A stretch of 64,000 nt of DNA from Ptychodera flava. Lineage: Eukaryota > Hemichordata > Enteropneusta > Ptychoderidae. Positions 25,289-38,900 of this stretch are shown here, piece after piece (the stretch's first letter is position 1; each line of letters starts with the position of its first letter). The position numbers were made by a program, and so were the translations under genes. Under the pieces are notes generated by a model that had not been told where the DNA came from, did no database searches, and saw nothing but the letters and a program-made list of their open reading frames with translations. The DNA lies in assembly GCF_041260155.1 (NCBI RefSeq), contig NC_091946.1, positions 21,841,853 through 21,905,852 on the forward strand. The letters are read 5' to 3'.

Positions 25289-25500
25289 TTAACCCTTCAA
25301 GTGCCAAAGTTAAATTCTGTCACCCTCATGAAATAAACCTAGTCTATTTTTTCAGACTTTTCTCCACATTTTGATCAAAACTGTAGCCAATGAAAATTAA
25401 TGTTCATTTGGTCCAATAAATTACGGAAAATATCATAAATATTGGTGACACAATTGCTCCAAAATTTTGTTGGGAAAAGGTACAGCACTCAAAGGGTTAA
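25289..25500. mobile_element. MITE with TTAACCCTT ends (TTAA target)
   Basis: 212 bp bounded by TTAACCCTTCAAGTGCC and GCACTCAAAGGGTTAA, with a TTAA at each outer edge as in piggyBac-like elements. Its right TTAA is also the left edge of the next element. Confidence 0.75.
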
Positions 25501-25620
25501 GGTAGATTGCGCCTCGAAAGTGAAAGACTTACACTTTTGCTCAAACTTTTATCAATGAAACTTTCAGCCATTCTCTTACTAAAAGTACACAGTGTTCTTT
25601 TAACATATACCAGTCATTTA
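25497..25620 (-). mobile_element. MITE family A, truncated copy
   Basis: Begins TTAAGGTAGATTGCGCCTCG and continues through GTGAAAGACTTACACTTTTG, then stops matching. It abuts the TTAACCCTT MITE at a shared TTAA. Confidence 0.68.
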
Positions 25621-27405
25621 TTTCAGTAAGAAAAAAAACAAAAGTACAATCTGCTTTGGTGATGTTCTGTTAACTCGTGGGTGGAAATTTACAATCCAAC
25701 CACTGAGGGCGCTGTTACATGCCTCAATGACACCTAAAAGATGAAACCGCATATAAAACTGAATTTCCTCAATATTTTTCATGCAAATTTTAATTAACAT
25801 GCAACAATGAAGCAAAACACCAAGAAAATATCTGGGTGAGATATATATATGTATAAATTCACAGGAAAAAAGCGATGCAAATAATTTCTACCATGGGAAG
25901 CCTAGTCAAAGTATTTAAAGGCAAAGCACCTGATAGACATGATCATATCACAAAATCTAACGCAAGTGAGGCAGGTTTTCATGATTCTAAGTCGTTCACA
26001 TGAGTACTAAAATGAACACGATTATTTAAATTTTAACACGATAACATCTTATATTTAAGAAAACACAAACATGATCAAAAGCATTTCCTTTATGCGAGCA
26101 AGACAACTGCAGCAGAACAGTAAATTGTCACTGCAGCTTGTCAGAATATGCACCTACAGTAATATCATCTCAGAAAGACCCTTTGATGATTGACGTGTGC
26201 TTCTTTACAAGTAGTATTTCTCTTAGTAGGGAAAATTACCAGTTTGATGTTAATCTAATAAGCCAGATGAAGGTTTGTTGGCAGTACATTAAAGCTGAAT
26301 TTGAAACTATCAAACTGTCTAAACAAACTCTGTGAAAACATCGCACAGGGTATAGACAATTTCACCCGATGAACCTCTATTAAAGTTGGTGCCGTTTTAC
26401 ACATACCAATCCTCGTACTTCGAAAAGTAAAACACAAGTCTCATATATCTGAGCACTGCCATTGAAGATACAGAAATGAGAAATAAAATCACATAAAAGA
26501 TACGGTGAGCTTATTTCTTGCAGGCATCTTTCGTTCTGCTTTGGCAATTAATGTGCAAATTGTGGTAATGCTTAACCACAGCACTACACATGGGGCAGAA
26601 TAATCCTCTTGGTAACCAATCATCGTTCTCCCGGATGCAAATTTGCATAAAGCCGAAAAGCTCTACATTTGCCCAAGATGGCCATAGCAATTGGGAGAAA
26701 TTATTTGTAGCCATTTCTTACTGCTTCAAGAATGCCATGAATGACAAAGTCAATACAATCCTGACATATTAAGGCAGATGGATGTTTACATGAGTAAAGA
26801 CATGGCTGCACTGCTTGATAAAAGGCAAAATAAAACCTTATGCATTGCTCCAGATCGCAATATTGGCTTAACTTTCAGTCTGTTATAATATGAGGTAATC
26901 AAATCTGTAGACCTACTGTCCAGGGACACCATATTTTATTTTGCTTTGACAGTGAATTTTGCATTTTTGCAAAATACACCTGTGAGTACCAATTATTAGA
27001 TGAAGTGAAATTCATGCAGCACTCCCATCCTGACCCACCCTCTTAGGCTGTAGGATCAATATATTTTTCTCTTATACTTATTCCTTAATCTTTACTAATC
27101 CCTGCCACACTCATAATATATTTCCTACCTCCTGGCTAAATCCATGGCTTTGCATGTCAGGATTCATTTGAGGGAAGCTATCCTTGACAATATCTTCTGT
27201 AAATCTTTTCTTTGCATACACATGAGAACTTTGTGATATGATTAAAGAACATTCAAGCTTTAAAAATCAAATTTTAACCTCAATAAGCCTCATACATTTT
27301 ACATGCAATTCTCTTCTGCATGACTCGACTACATGTACGACGCACAGAAAGTCTCAAGAATTTTATGTACATCAGACAATCAGCAATGCCGCATGCACAG
27401 CATGA

Positions 27406-30400
27406 TCATGATTTCTTCGAAAGAGCCACTCCGATTCCAACCAGACTTCCCAGAGCCAGAGCAGCACCACCAACAATTGCCATTCCCATCAAACCCTCTG
27501 TTGGAAAATAAAAAAGAATGAGATTAAATATTCCTCTGGAATAAGCAAGTAAATTTTGGAGTGAACAACGTATGAAAGGTCTCCTTGAAAATAACTGTCT
27601 TCAGTAAATTTTTTAGTCAGGTGAAAATTTTCAATCAAGACTTCATGCTGATTCTGCTAATGCCCTCCGTTGTTTCTGACAATACCATTCTAACCCCCAT
27701 TTCAAATAAAGAGGTCTAACTTTACTACAGTAAACAGGGTCAACCAGTCCTATGGAGGGACTGGGGGTCAACCAACCTGTTATGGTGCAAAGTTCTTGAT
27801 GTGGTTCATTGAAATTTCTCTTACCTCTGTTCATTTTCTTTTTGATAAGTTTCTCAAGTTCCTGTGCTTGATGATTTTTTGGCTCCTTTTTCAGAATTGC
27901 ACGGATGTAGTTGAGTGCTTTGTTGTACTCCTGGAGAAAAATACGAACAAAAAGGAACAAAAACAGATTAAGATCAGCACTAGATTCAAAACCATGGAGT
28001 ATAGTCAAGAATAATTTCCTATTATTACATCTTGACCGAAATCTTATCCGACAACTAAAAAGAGACGCACTGACTGAAGAATCTAATGGTGGCAGGAAAA
28101 CACATTTTGTTGATTGTTTTGTAAAATTCATAGTTTTTCCATTCTATATTGCACTGCTATTAATATTCTCGAACACAGTATGCTTAGAAGCCATGGATGG
28201 ACACAGACAATCGTAAAAAGTTCAACACATGATGTGATACAAGAGAGCACAGCAAATAATTCGTACTGGCTAGGTAACAGTAATATTACAAATAATTGAT
28301 TTTATTTCAATGTCCTAAGAGTTCGCGTTTACGCAAAAATCGTGCGTATTTACGCATTGAAATTGACTCCCTACGCATTTTTTTCATTGTTATGCGTTTT
28401 CTATACGCAAAGGATAACACCGAAAGTACTCCCCACGACTGAGCTTAGGCGACAACCAGACGAAATTTGTTGCAACACATTTCTGTCAATCACTCATTTT
28501 GTGTGGAAAGTTTCAGATTCTCTGGGCGTTGTCTGAAAAATCAGCATCGAAGTTCACAGGTTATCACGTTAGGCACGTTATCATGTCAGCTGTGCCTATG
28601 AATTACGTTGCTAATTTTCAGGCGAGCGATAGTTTCTGAAACTTATGACACAAAGTGAGTGATTGACAGAAATCTTGCGACAAATTATATAAATGCCAAC
28701 CGCGCACGATCATCGCGTCTCGCTGTTCCCAAATTTTGATCAAGCACACATGCAGCATGGCGTCGAAGCAGACAAATCTGTTTTCTTTAAACTTTGCTCT
28801 ACGAGTCCGTGAAAAAATGATTCATCGGTAGAGCTCGACGGAATCCCGATAAATTTTGAACACTGCAGAAGTGTCTGGATAAGCTGCCATAACTCTAACT
28901 TTTGGGTTGCCCGATGTGTTTTGACAGTCGCATGTATACCCTTCGCTGTTACGTTTCTGAGAATCAACATTGTTCAAGTTGTTCGTTAAACTGTTTTCAT
29001 TAAAATAATGTTACATCGTACAATCCGAATATGTAGTGTAGGTTTATTCAACGGAACATTATATTTTACAGTCAGTTTTTCATCAATTGAGTGCGGAAGT
29101 GAAATTACGCACTCAAATCCAGCCATTACGCAATTTTAGCAGACTAATGCGTATGCCGTACGCGAGGAGAAAAAAGTCACCGCGAACACTGGTCCTAATT
29201 GAAGGCGCTATTTGAAGTTACTGCAATGCATTTGTAAACATATTATATTACTTACATCGGTAAGAAGGTAATTATGTATCACTTTATCAAATGAGCACTG
29301 ATTTTTGCTGAAATGTCGGTAAAACACACTTCTATGCACCAACCATCTCGCTATGAACAATACGATTACTCTGATGGCTTAGGGCTCAAGGGGTGAATGA
29401 AAATACACGGCAAGGCTGTCAGTTGTAATCTATTTATATATAATGGGCACCCTTGTAATCTGGCAAAAATTCCACATTTGAGAACTCCATGATTTGCCTG
29501 CCTTGGGTTTGATTGAAAAAAACCAAACTCACCTTAAGTCTGTAGTTTCCTATCGCAAGGTAGAAGAGATAATCTCTCTGGCTTTCATCGTCAGAGTTGA
29601 TGTAGAGTTGTTCAAGGAGAGCCACACCTTTCTGCATGTCTCTGAGATACCTACTCCTTATCAAGCACCAGGAGTATTCAAATGTGGCCCTCGCACTAAC
29701 CATCCCCTTGCTGGCCTCCTCATTGTACTGCCTCTCAAATTTCTATTCAGAGATGAGAACAGAATGTTTTGTTAACCATATCTGTGATCTCAACTGCCAA
29801 ATATCTTTTAGTGGGTATTACAAAAAACCTTCATAATATATTAAATGTATCACCCCTGTTTCTCTATACAGGTCCGTCAACCTTTCTGAAAACAAAGGGA
29901 TTATACCAAATTCTGGCAGTGAACGGTTTGAAGCTCTTCATTGGTTTCTAAATCATTAATGGATCTTTTTCTTAACTCCAAACAGCATTGCCATTTGCTG
30001 CGTTTTTGAGTCAGAGACTGGGATGGTGAATATAGACACGGTGCAGGGACGGTGATATGAAGTACAATTTCAAAACTACCACAGTGCCTACTTGTCTCAC
30101 TGCTTTCCCCAACTTTTGCATGACATTAGTAATTTAATGCACTTTATATGTATTTGTTAACTTCCTCATATGACAATCCCGAGTAAAACCAATAATTTCT
30201 CACGTATTACGTCACAAAGATTGCCCTAAAACATTCGTGAATGACAGTACAGTTACTGGTAGATAGCCCTGAATAATGTGTTGCAAAAATCATTTGAGAA
30301 TTTTTTACATCGAGTACTTGTGTAGTTTGGGCTATCAAGCCTTAAGACGGCTGAAATAATTGTAATTTTAGCCTGGTGTGTTGGCTGTTCGGCCTTGCGG

Positions 30401-30902
30401 CTGAACTATGGATGTAACAACCCGGTACAAAACAAACTGGTCAACGAGAAACATAAGTGTTCCCATCAGCCGACGATCAGAGACCTGATCTGATGTAACA
30501 TGTAACATCAATGTACTCATGGACCTGTTTCAAACGCTGATAAAAAGCATGTGCGCTTGGACAGTAGGTGAAGCATATGTTCGGGTATAGAAAAACTAAA
30601 ACACCTTACTTCAATCCCCTGAACGAGATTTGTTTTTTTACAACTGTGAACAGTGAATACAATATCACGAAAGACTGTGTCATCACCATCGACCTTGTGA
30701 ACTATTACGACGACATCAACCGAACTTAAAGGGGTTTCCGTCGTAAAGCACATCGCATTTCGGATGTGTTGGGCTCTAAAACCATTCAAACTGTACTTTA
30801 GTTATCCCGTCCCGTGAAATTAAGATTGTCACTGTAACTTTACAGTCTGCCGCCTACCCTGAGATCTTCGGGTGACACTACCTCTTCTACGACCGTCTCC
30901 AT
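27406..30902 (-). CDS. FIS1: Mitochondrial fission 1 protein
   Basis: FIS1 is a small adaptor on the outer mitochondrial and peroxisomal membranes that takes part in membrane fission and mitophagy. Four exons, read from high to low coordinate: 30902-30858, 29742-29533, 27930-27825, 27497-27406. Lengths 45, 210, 106 and 92 bp sum to 453, giving 150 residues plus stop (human FIS1 has 152). The start METVVEEVV and the following KFERQYNEE match the N-terminal arm of the family. FEYSWCLIRS, RDYLFYLAIGNYRLK and YNKALNYIRAIL form the TPR-like core. GLMGMAIVGGAALALGS and the residues after it form the tail-anchor helix, ending in LSKKS with the basic tail that directs it to mitochondria. All introns are GT/AG on the minus strand. 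The protein looks intact. Confidence 0.96.
28318..29187. mobile_element. Probable hAT-like element in FIS1 intron 2
   Basis: The outer blocks AGAGTTCGCGTTTACGC and CGCGAACACTG form weak inverted ends. Inside, a stretch at 28459-28520 is repeated inverted at 28628-28695, sharing TTCTGTCAATCACTCA. Several TACGCATT-type short repeats occur. No transposase frame is seen. Confidence 0.5.
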
Positions 30903-32879
30903 GTTGAGTTTCCTGGGTCATGTGAAGTCACCACACATGCGTCATCCGATATACACGTCACCCTCGTCCGTTTCATGGAAAAGGAGGGCGACGCATACGG
31001 CCGGAGACGTAAATTCATTCGGATTTATAACGATGTGAAACCCACATAGTGTATGCGGATCTTGCCAGGTACAGTCATACGTCACGGATATGGGGTGAGA
31101 CACGAATATCTGCTCATAAGGATATTATCATCATCCTAAGCGTGCAATTCCTAATTTCAAACAACCGCTTTGACTATGTGATGTCAACATACGTCAAAAC
31201 AAACAAGCAATCAAACAAACAAACGACTGTGTATCTGCTTGTTCACTTGTTTGTTCTGTTTACTTGTTTGTTTTTGTTTATTGTGTATTTACTTTTTTGA
31301 CCGTTTTCAATGTCACAATTGATCCGTCAGTCGTTTGTTTTTTTACCTGTTTGTTTATCCGTTTGTTTTTTATGTTTATTTTTGTTTATTCTATTTTATT
31401 ATTTACTTATTTACTGTTATTCAGTCTGAGTTTCCTGTGGTACAACATAAAATGGTAATACTTTTTTCAGTATTTTTCTTTTTGTATCATATCCACGCTC
31501 TTTTTGTACATCTTACACGTATCATGTTGAAATATTCAGTATTCAAACTATCAATATCATCAAAATATGTGTTGTATTTAACTAGTTGAAATGGAATGAA
31601 TGAAATAATCGAATGGCTGTATTGTGTATGGATATGGCGGACAAAGAATCGTACATTGCAAGTTTGTAAAAGCGTGTTGTTTTGACGTACTTGATAGAAA
31701 GGATAGTGACATTTCAGCAATAAATCTACATACGTTGATATGTCTATTCGAAATACATATATTGTTTGGCCGCGAAATGTCACGGATTGTTATGTTCACC
31801 TTTCTTACATGCCTCGTGGTGAGTGCAAATCAGTGCATTGATTTGAATAGATACATCCGGGGAGTTAGCGGGCCGTGTGACCGATGTACAGACCGGTTTC
31901 CATAATTACCCGGTCCGGTGAAGCCCTTCGACGTTTTCGACTTCAAAGACGTAAAATCACAGGGGACTCAGGCTTCTTGTTTGTTTGTTTGTTTATTCGT
32001 GTTGGTTTATATGTTACGTATGATTATTTCCATATGCAATAAAGAACCAATAAAAAGTTGTATTTGTGTACATTTTGTCTATAAAGAACGGTGTGTTTCC
32101 CTTTGTTCAATAAATGATACTTTAAAAAGTCTCAACTACAATATCCCACATACGAAATAAAGCATACCCCGCCTTTGCCATGAGGAGTAAGCATCCATGT
32201 GTGTCCACCACTCTCTCTGAATACTCACCACTTCTATTAGGACTCACAAGGGATGCATCTCTGCTTGCCATTTTGCCCAACCATCCTATTTTCAAGTCCA
32301 GCAAAAAACTCCAAATAAATGCCTGACAAATAAATACCTGATCGGAGTGTTGCTGGACCTACGCTCTGAAAGTTTCGAGTTAGGATGTATTCTCGAGTCC
32401 GATGCCTGTTTCTTGCGATGGTCTATTGGTGGATCTACGTTCTGCGAGTTTCGACAATGGTGTATGCTGCCGATCACTTGAGTCCGATGACTGTCTTATA
32501 CAAGTACGACCTGGGGCAGATATCCAACAAGACGAGTAAGTCTCGAACTCATAACTTTGTACTTTCCCTTACAGACATTGATGTCCCCGCTCGACGTTTT
32601 CGGCACAACGGGAAAATATACCCATTTACATCAAGGTAGATACATTTGCCGAAAACTTTGATTGATACTAACACTTTAGGTAAAGCATCACAATGAAACT
32701 GCCATTCTAAAGAAATGCCGGGGTTTGATACATTTTGAAAAATGAGTCGAAGAACTTTGAAGCATTCTGCGAATTTGATCAAAATTAAACCAATGAACTT
32801 GTACAGATTTAGGTAACTCATGGTTTACGTCATAATTAGTGTACACTCTTAGTGTGAACTTTCTTCGGTTAAAAAGAGT
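30903..32879. other. Region between FIS1 start and the receptor promoter
   Basis: The FIS1 promoter should lie within the first few hundred bases. GGGTCATGTGAAGTCACC near 30917 holds an E-box-like CATGTG. From 31190 to 31420 the sequence is low-complexity GTTTGTTT/TTTGTTTA. A short plus-strand frame at 31778-31905 has a signal-like start and a few cysteines but no other support. Confidence 0.35.
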
Positions 32880-32893
32880 GCACGCATGCGCAG
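32880..32893 (+). promoter_or_regulatory. Shared promoter-proximal GCATGCGCA block (NRF-1-like)
   Basis: GCACGCATGCGCAG lies 38 bp before the receptor ATG. The identical 14 bases lie 45 bp before the ATG of the second copy at 60421-60434. The core resembles the palindromic NRF-1 site GCGCATGCGC. Conservation between the two copies, while the bases around it differ, argues for a regulatory role. Confidence 0.4.
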
Positions 32894-32931
32894 TCCTGAT
32901 CACAGTTACTTCTCGGTTGAAATCGAGCGTC

Positions 32932-32986
32932 ATGACGTTGGGTGCTCTCTATGCCTTAGAACTGTTGTACTTGCTTCTAAACTTAG
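32932..32986 (+). CDS. TIR receptor exon 1: signal peptide
   Basis: The ATG at 32932 opens [18 protein letters not shown], a compact hydrophobic signal sequence, and ends in phase 1 at a GTGAGT donor. The start was chosen because the 55-bp length, donor phase and 5' flank recur at 60480-60534. A shared GCACGCATGCGCAG block lies at 32880-32893, 38 bp before the ATG. Confidence 0.75.
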
Positions 32987-34046
32987 GTGAGTTTGGAAAA
33001 ATGGGTAGAATCTGTGATTGTGTGTCAGATCGTTTAGCTACGTATCTGGCTGCGCTGTTATGACCAGTTAAGTTCAATGCTTGCTCTAAAACAGGAGAGA
33101 ACCTTTTTTGGTATTTCCGTCTTTCATCGGAATGCGGGTGTAGACTCAGTCGAGACTGAAGTGAATGTATCGAGACACTTTGAAAATTTTTACTGTAAAT
33201 CTGGTATAAACTATGCTAATTCGGTGTGACATAAACCTAAAAAAATCATGCTCAGAGGGGATTTGAGCTTCACATTGACTGATACTTGGTTATAGAATAT
33301 CAAACAGAAAAAAACCACCGATTTGCCATGCATGCAGTCACCTTTAGAAATATACCACACTGTTAGTAATAGTATTACTTTTCGTCGGGCATATTTTAAT
33401 CTATACGTTGTTATATTTCTATTACCATATCAATGTTCTCTATATATTACACCGCTTTCAAATAAGCGGCCTGACATTGTATATTTTGGCACAAATCCTG
33501 TTCTTATTCTTATGATATTTTAAGCATGTTCGCACATTGACTTCGCGTAGTCTTTACGTTTTACTATGTCGTCAAAATATGATTTAATCATTCTATTGAT
33601 TCTAGGCACAAGGATTGAGTGTGAAGGAAGTGAAAATAACACTCACATATATGGAGTGAATAGGCCAACTTTGTCGTGTTTATTTGAAGTTCTTGTTCGT
33701 GAGGTAAGGTTTTACCAGCTTGTTTTACGTCAACGTTTCAAATGCGGAACATGGTAGAGGAAGTATACTCTGCATCATGTAAACACCGAACCCATTGCTC
33801 ACAACTCGAAAGTTGCTTTGCATATGTATGCACTGTAGGACACTCATTCGTAAGTTGTATTGTAAAACAGACAATATAAGGGGGAAGTATCGATGGCAAT
33901 ACACATTCGAATGAATCAAGTACGGTACTTCTGCTTTTCTACTCAAGTGGCACCTTTAGTGACAATAGATATATTCAGCTAGTTTTTGAGGGAATGATAC
34001 ATACATACATACATACATACATACATACATACATACATACATACAT

Positions 34047-34085
<39 letters not shown>

Positions 34086-35090
34086 CACCAACACAGACAG
34101 ACACACAGACACACAGACACACATGTACTATATAAACCCGATATTTCTTCACATTCTTCAGGACACTCCTGTCGGTGATATTATCTTTACCTTTCCTCAT
34201 GATCAGGTAAGTGTATGTCATGAGATTCAATCCGAACATTCCTTCACATATGACTAAACAACATCTATTTATGTGAACAACAACTAGAATATAGAAATCA
34301 ACTAAACTTTAAGCAACTTTGCGGCGAGTAGGAATGAATATAAACACTTGGTGTTGGCCTAACCATCAACACAGCCAACGGATGCATTAAACAAATTGAA
34401 ATCATAGTAAGTAGAGAAAGAAACGAAATTATAAAATCTTTCTGGCAAGCAAACTACCTTTTGCAAGGGCAAAAGAAATCGAAACTTCAACAACATGTCT
34501 TGATTTCAAAAAAATAAGCATATTATTCCATAGATTTGTACATATTTAGTGTCGAAAACAGTGAGAAGAAATCCACTCTTCCACCAGGGCGATTTACCAA
34601 TGCAAATTGTTACAAGTAAAGCCTGAAGCACATGTGTTTCCTTAACATAAAGTCATTCTGAGTAGAAAAGAAAGCATTAAAGTGGAGAACTTTCATACAT
34701 GTATTTAGGAGAGGCTAGTGTGATCTTTATTGGAATAAAGTGGCGAGGAGGTTTTCTGGTGAGGAGTGCAGAGATGGAAACCAGTTTTCGAAAAGGATAA
34801 TATTTTCAAATGATAGCGGAAGAGTAATTGCGAAAAGTCCTTATTTTCCCTTCCATGGAAGATTATTTACATGTAAAATACCTGCAATACTAAAATCAAA
34901 TGTGGAAAAACCGATTGCAAAAATTTTCCGAAATTTGATACATATAGCAGGCTTCCAAAGTATTCACACACAGTATTCTACTGAGCCGTTATTAACTATT
35001 TCCATCGCAATGTAGCGCAGACAGTTTTATTATCAGTTTTGCAAGATGTGTTTAGAGTCGGTGTCCAATAAACGTAAGTTATGGTTTGTC

Positions 35091-35125
<35 letters not shown>

Positions 35126-35866
35126 AGTTTATTCGCTAATGTATGTTTAAAAATAAAAATACACCAGAAATCTCATTGGCTCGTGCTCTAAACCACGAAG
35201 AATACAATTAAAACATTTACAATATAAAAACAGATCAGCAAACACCGATAAGATACAACACTCAATAAATAAGTTACGAACATCTGGCTAAAGGGTCCAC
35301 CCCATTCAGTTGACGGACTGCTGAAGGGTAAAAACTTTTCCTATGATGTTCTGATTTTGCTGCAATAGAGCGGTAATTTTTGTCGTATTGCGGATTTTTA
35401 TCAATGGGTTGACTTGTATTTCGTTATTTCGTTAGCTTTTTATGTTTGTGGTGCTAGCGTTTTAACTATTTAGCATCTCTGTTTTTAGACTTTGTACATT
35501 TAATGATGATGATCTTTGAAATCTAGCAGATCATTAGAACCAGTAATATGAGTTATGAAACATCAACAGTTTCAAGCTATTCTTCTGATGTACCTCCTGC
35601 ACGTAGGACTATACAGATAGTAGATGGAAACACGGTGAGCTGATTTCCACAATCCTTACAACATTTAACTGCGCATTCTACATAAGTACAGGTACACGCA
35701 TTTCTTACGTACACACATTCCCATACATGCTTTTATTCATGAAACTTGTGTCGATTTATGTACATACTTACATACAGTCACTATTTTTAAACAGAATGCA
35801 AGGCACTTGCACAGTTTTCCTGTAGTGAAGATAAATACATGTAGACAGACAGAGGGACAGACAGAC

Positions 35867-35962
<96 letters not shown>

Positions 35963-38900
35963 GCCACCATGTATATTTAGGCCTACATAATGCACATAAA
36001 CACAACACGTACACTGTGGAATAATTTTCAATATGAATAGGCCTAATTAGTTGTTTTTTATTCTATCAAAACAGAACGAGCGTTTTACGGTAGACTCAGA
36101 AACAGGTGATGTTTCTGTGCAGGGATACCTTGACCGCGATATAATTCATGAATACATCCTGGTGATTGTGATTAAGAATTCTCAGGTAGGATATAACTAT
36201 GTGCCCTAACTGTTGCATCATGTCGTTGCGCTATATTTTATCGCTAAGAAGAATAATTCGGTATTCATTTAAGGTAGAACGCGCCTCGGGGACATAGTCG
36301 GACTCTCAAACTGCTACAATTCTTTTCTGATCTACCATTTGTGGGAGCTCATTTTAAAGCTCTTGGAGAAAAACAAAACTTTCCCCGGCTTAGGTTTTCG
36401 AAAATCCAAAATTTTATTTTTTCCCCATAGAGTTAACTGAGGAATGGCGGCCATTTTGAATTTCAAATCTCGCAAAATGTTGGGTAATTTGTTTCGCTAG
36501 TTCCAAACTTTGCACGGTGATTCCCCCGGGTTTTATTGTTGATTTGGTAAAATAATGATTGAAAGTTTCATTCAGGAAAGTTTGAGCAAAAGTTTAAGTC
36601 TTTCACTTTCGAGGCGAATACTTCCTTAAGGTGATTTCAACTCCCTCTTTCTCGTCGGTCGTGTACGTTGTGACATGACCCTCGTAATATGACATCAAAG
36701 CAGATCTAATAATCATTATCATTGAAAGTAAATAAATTTAAATTATGAGGTACAAGAACCAGATACGGCCATCTTGGTGCTACCAAGTTGTACGGGTAAG
36801 CATACTCTGTGAGCATGCTACACCTGCAAATATTGATTAAAATGACAAATTTGGTGTAATTTGGCTGAGCCATCAAATACCGATGTGTGTCAAAAGCAAT
36901 GAATACCATCACTCATCATTTGAAATACAGACGTGTCATGATTCAATACCACGCCTTGCGCCTCTACGTCTAATACAAGACTGTATAAATAATCTTACTA
37001 ATATACTTTATGAGAACTTCCGTCTCATTTGCCTTTGAGGAAATATTTTTTTCTCACTTGTAAGTCCTCATATGAGTTACAAGCTTTACAATATCCCAGG
37101 TGTTAAAATATATGCAAACTAGACCTTATGTAAGCTGGTAGATAAATTCAATATCTCTCTTCGACAAATGATTCATGATCGCTGATGGCATCGGTGACAT
37201 TGGGCCTTAGTTAGTGACCACTGCCTATCTGACTTACAGATTGGTATATGGCGGGTGCCACATGTGGGGCAGGATGCGCTTACTATTTTCGAAACACCTG
37301 ACATCACTTCTTGGTCTTTTGGCCAGAGGTCCATATATCTTTCTTTCATGAATTTGACTTTGTTTGTGTACTGTCTATTTACTGTCTGTTCTGTGCTGTT
37401 TTGTGTCTATGTTTACAACTATTGTCTTACGAATTCTGACCTAGTGTTATTGGATTATGGATTGGTATGATTGCGATTATGTTACATTACTGGAGTAAGG
37501 AACGTTTATGATTTCAAAACTGAAAACGTCCCTCTTGTGATACAGCCTAACATGTCATACATTGAAATTAGAACAATATATCAAAGTTTGATCCTGAGCC
37601 TACTCTGTCTGTTCTTTCTTGAATATCCAAGTCATCTTGATAGATGAGATGGAGCTTTATCTCTAAGTGTTATTTTATTTAGCTTAAACACTTAGCACTC
37701 ATTCATATCCAGATATTTTAGGACACTACCTGAAGTCAGCTTGAAGTCTGCAAGAAACGGTGCACATTTTGTGCCAATAGGAATGCCTGTAGTTTGCATG
37801 AATGTAATGCAAGGAAATTTGATAAATATGTCGCTAATTAGCAAACTTTGCATCTTAATCACATCCACAGCAAGTGTCTTGTTGCTGTTGAAATATCCTG
37901 AAATATTCTTGTTGTCTGCGGGCGCAACAGCATACCTATTAAATAATGCATTTAAGCATTCACGTATACCGAACGGTCACCAAAGCGCAGATGTCGTGTT
38001 GATGACAGCATTTGAAGAGTGAAAATGTCAAATGTCTTAGCTAGCTTTACCGTAACGGTATCTTGGACTGAGCGTAGCCACTGAAAGACATCCATGTCTT
38101 CTCCTTCAAGAAGAGCCCATTTTATCGCATTGGTACGGCAACGCCAACACTGATGATAAAAGTTAAAGCCCCGATTTACATTTGGTGGCAAAAACTTACA
38201 CAACTGTCGAAGTTTAGAAGTGCACGTAATAGTTGGACCAACTGTTTGTAACGAAAGGGAATAAGACATGCAATAACAGGTAGCATTGTGGGAGATGCTT
38301 CCGATGTGTAGATCCTTGAAGACTTTGTTGAAATTGAGACGGTTTCTTCCTATGCTCTATGTATGGGCATAGGAAACTACAGGAGCGTCTTGAATTTTAA
38401 ATATGGAGGTACTATATCCAAAACTTGCTTGTTGTGTAAAACCACTGATATTACTTTTAAGAATCACTCCGCTGACTGTTGATACATAGAGAATAATAAA
38501 CCCTTTTGTTCACTGTTAAATATATTGTGACGTCTGCAATAATAATGATATCATTATGCTATAATGCTTGGTCATATTCATCGTCTATTAACAAACATGC
38601 TTCTTGTTTCTGCTATTTCATATAACTTTGATATACTGTCGGTATATACTATGAATATATACAGTACTTCACCATACAAGCCGGTATCACGATTGCTAAC
38701 CTTCTGTTACAAAAGCAGCAGTTAATTCAGTACGAAATCGTGGAGACTTGAAGCACGCATTTTATGAAAGCTACGAGGATAATCAACTTCAACGGGAATT
38801 ATTGTGCACTGTATCTTGTTCATATAGCGGAAGTGCAGAGATGTATATCAGGTCTGACTTGTTAGTTAAAACCTTCCATACATTCATTGTCAGTCTGTTT

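Larger units (their letters stand above)
23691..27405. other. Region between GCC2 and FIS1 (convergent 3' ends)
   Basis: Apart from the repeats listed separately, no coding sequence is supported. The genes converge here. A minus-strand AATAAA lies at 26935-26940 and another at 25616-25621; either could end FIS1. Confidence 0.4.

Noticed and set aside
33979-36031. Frames reading [16 protein letters not shown] and the like
   Set aside because: Pure translations of CATA and GATA microsatellites.
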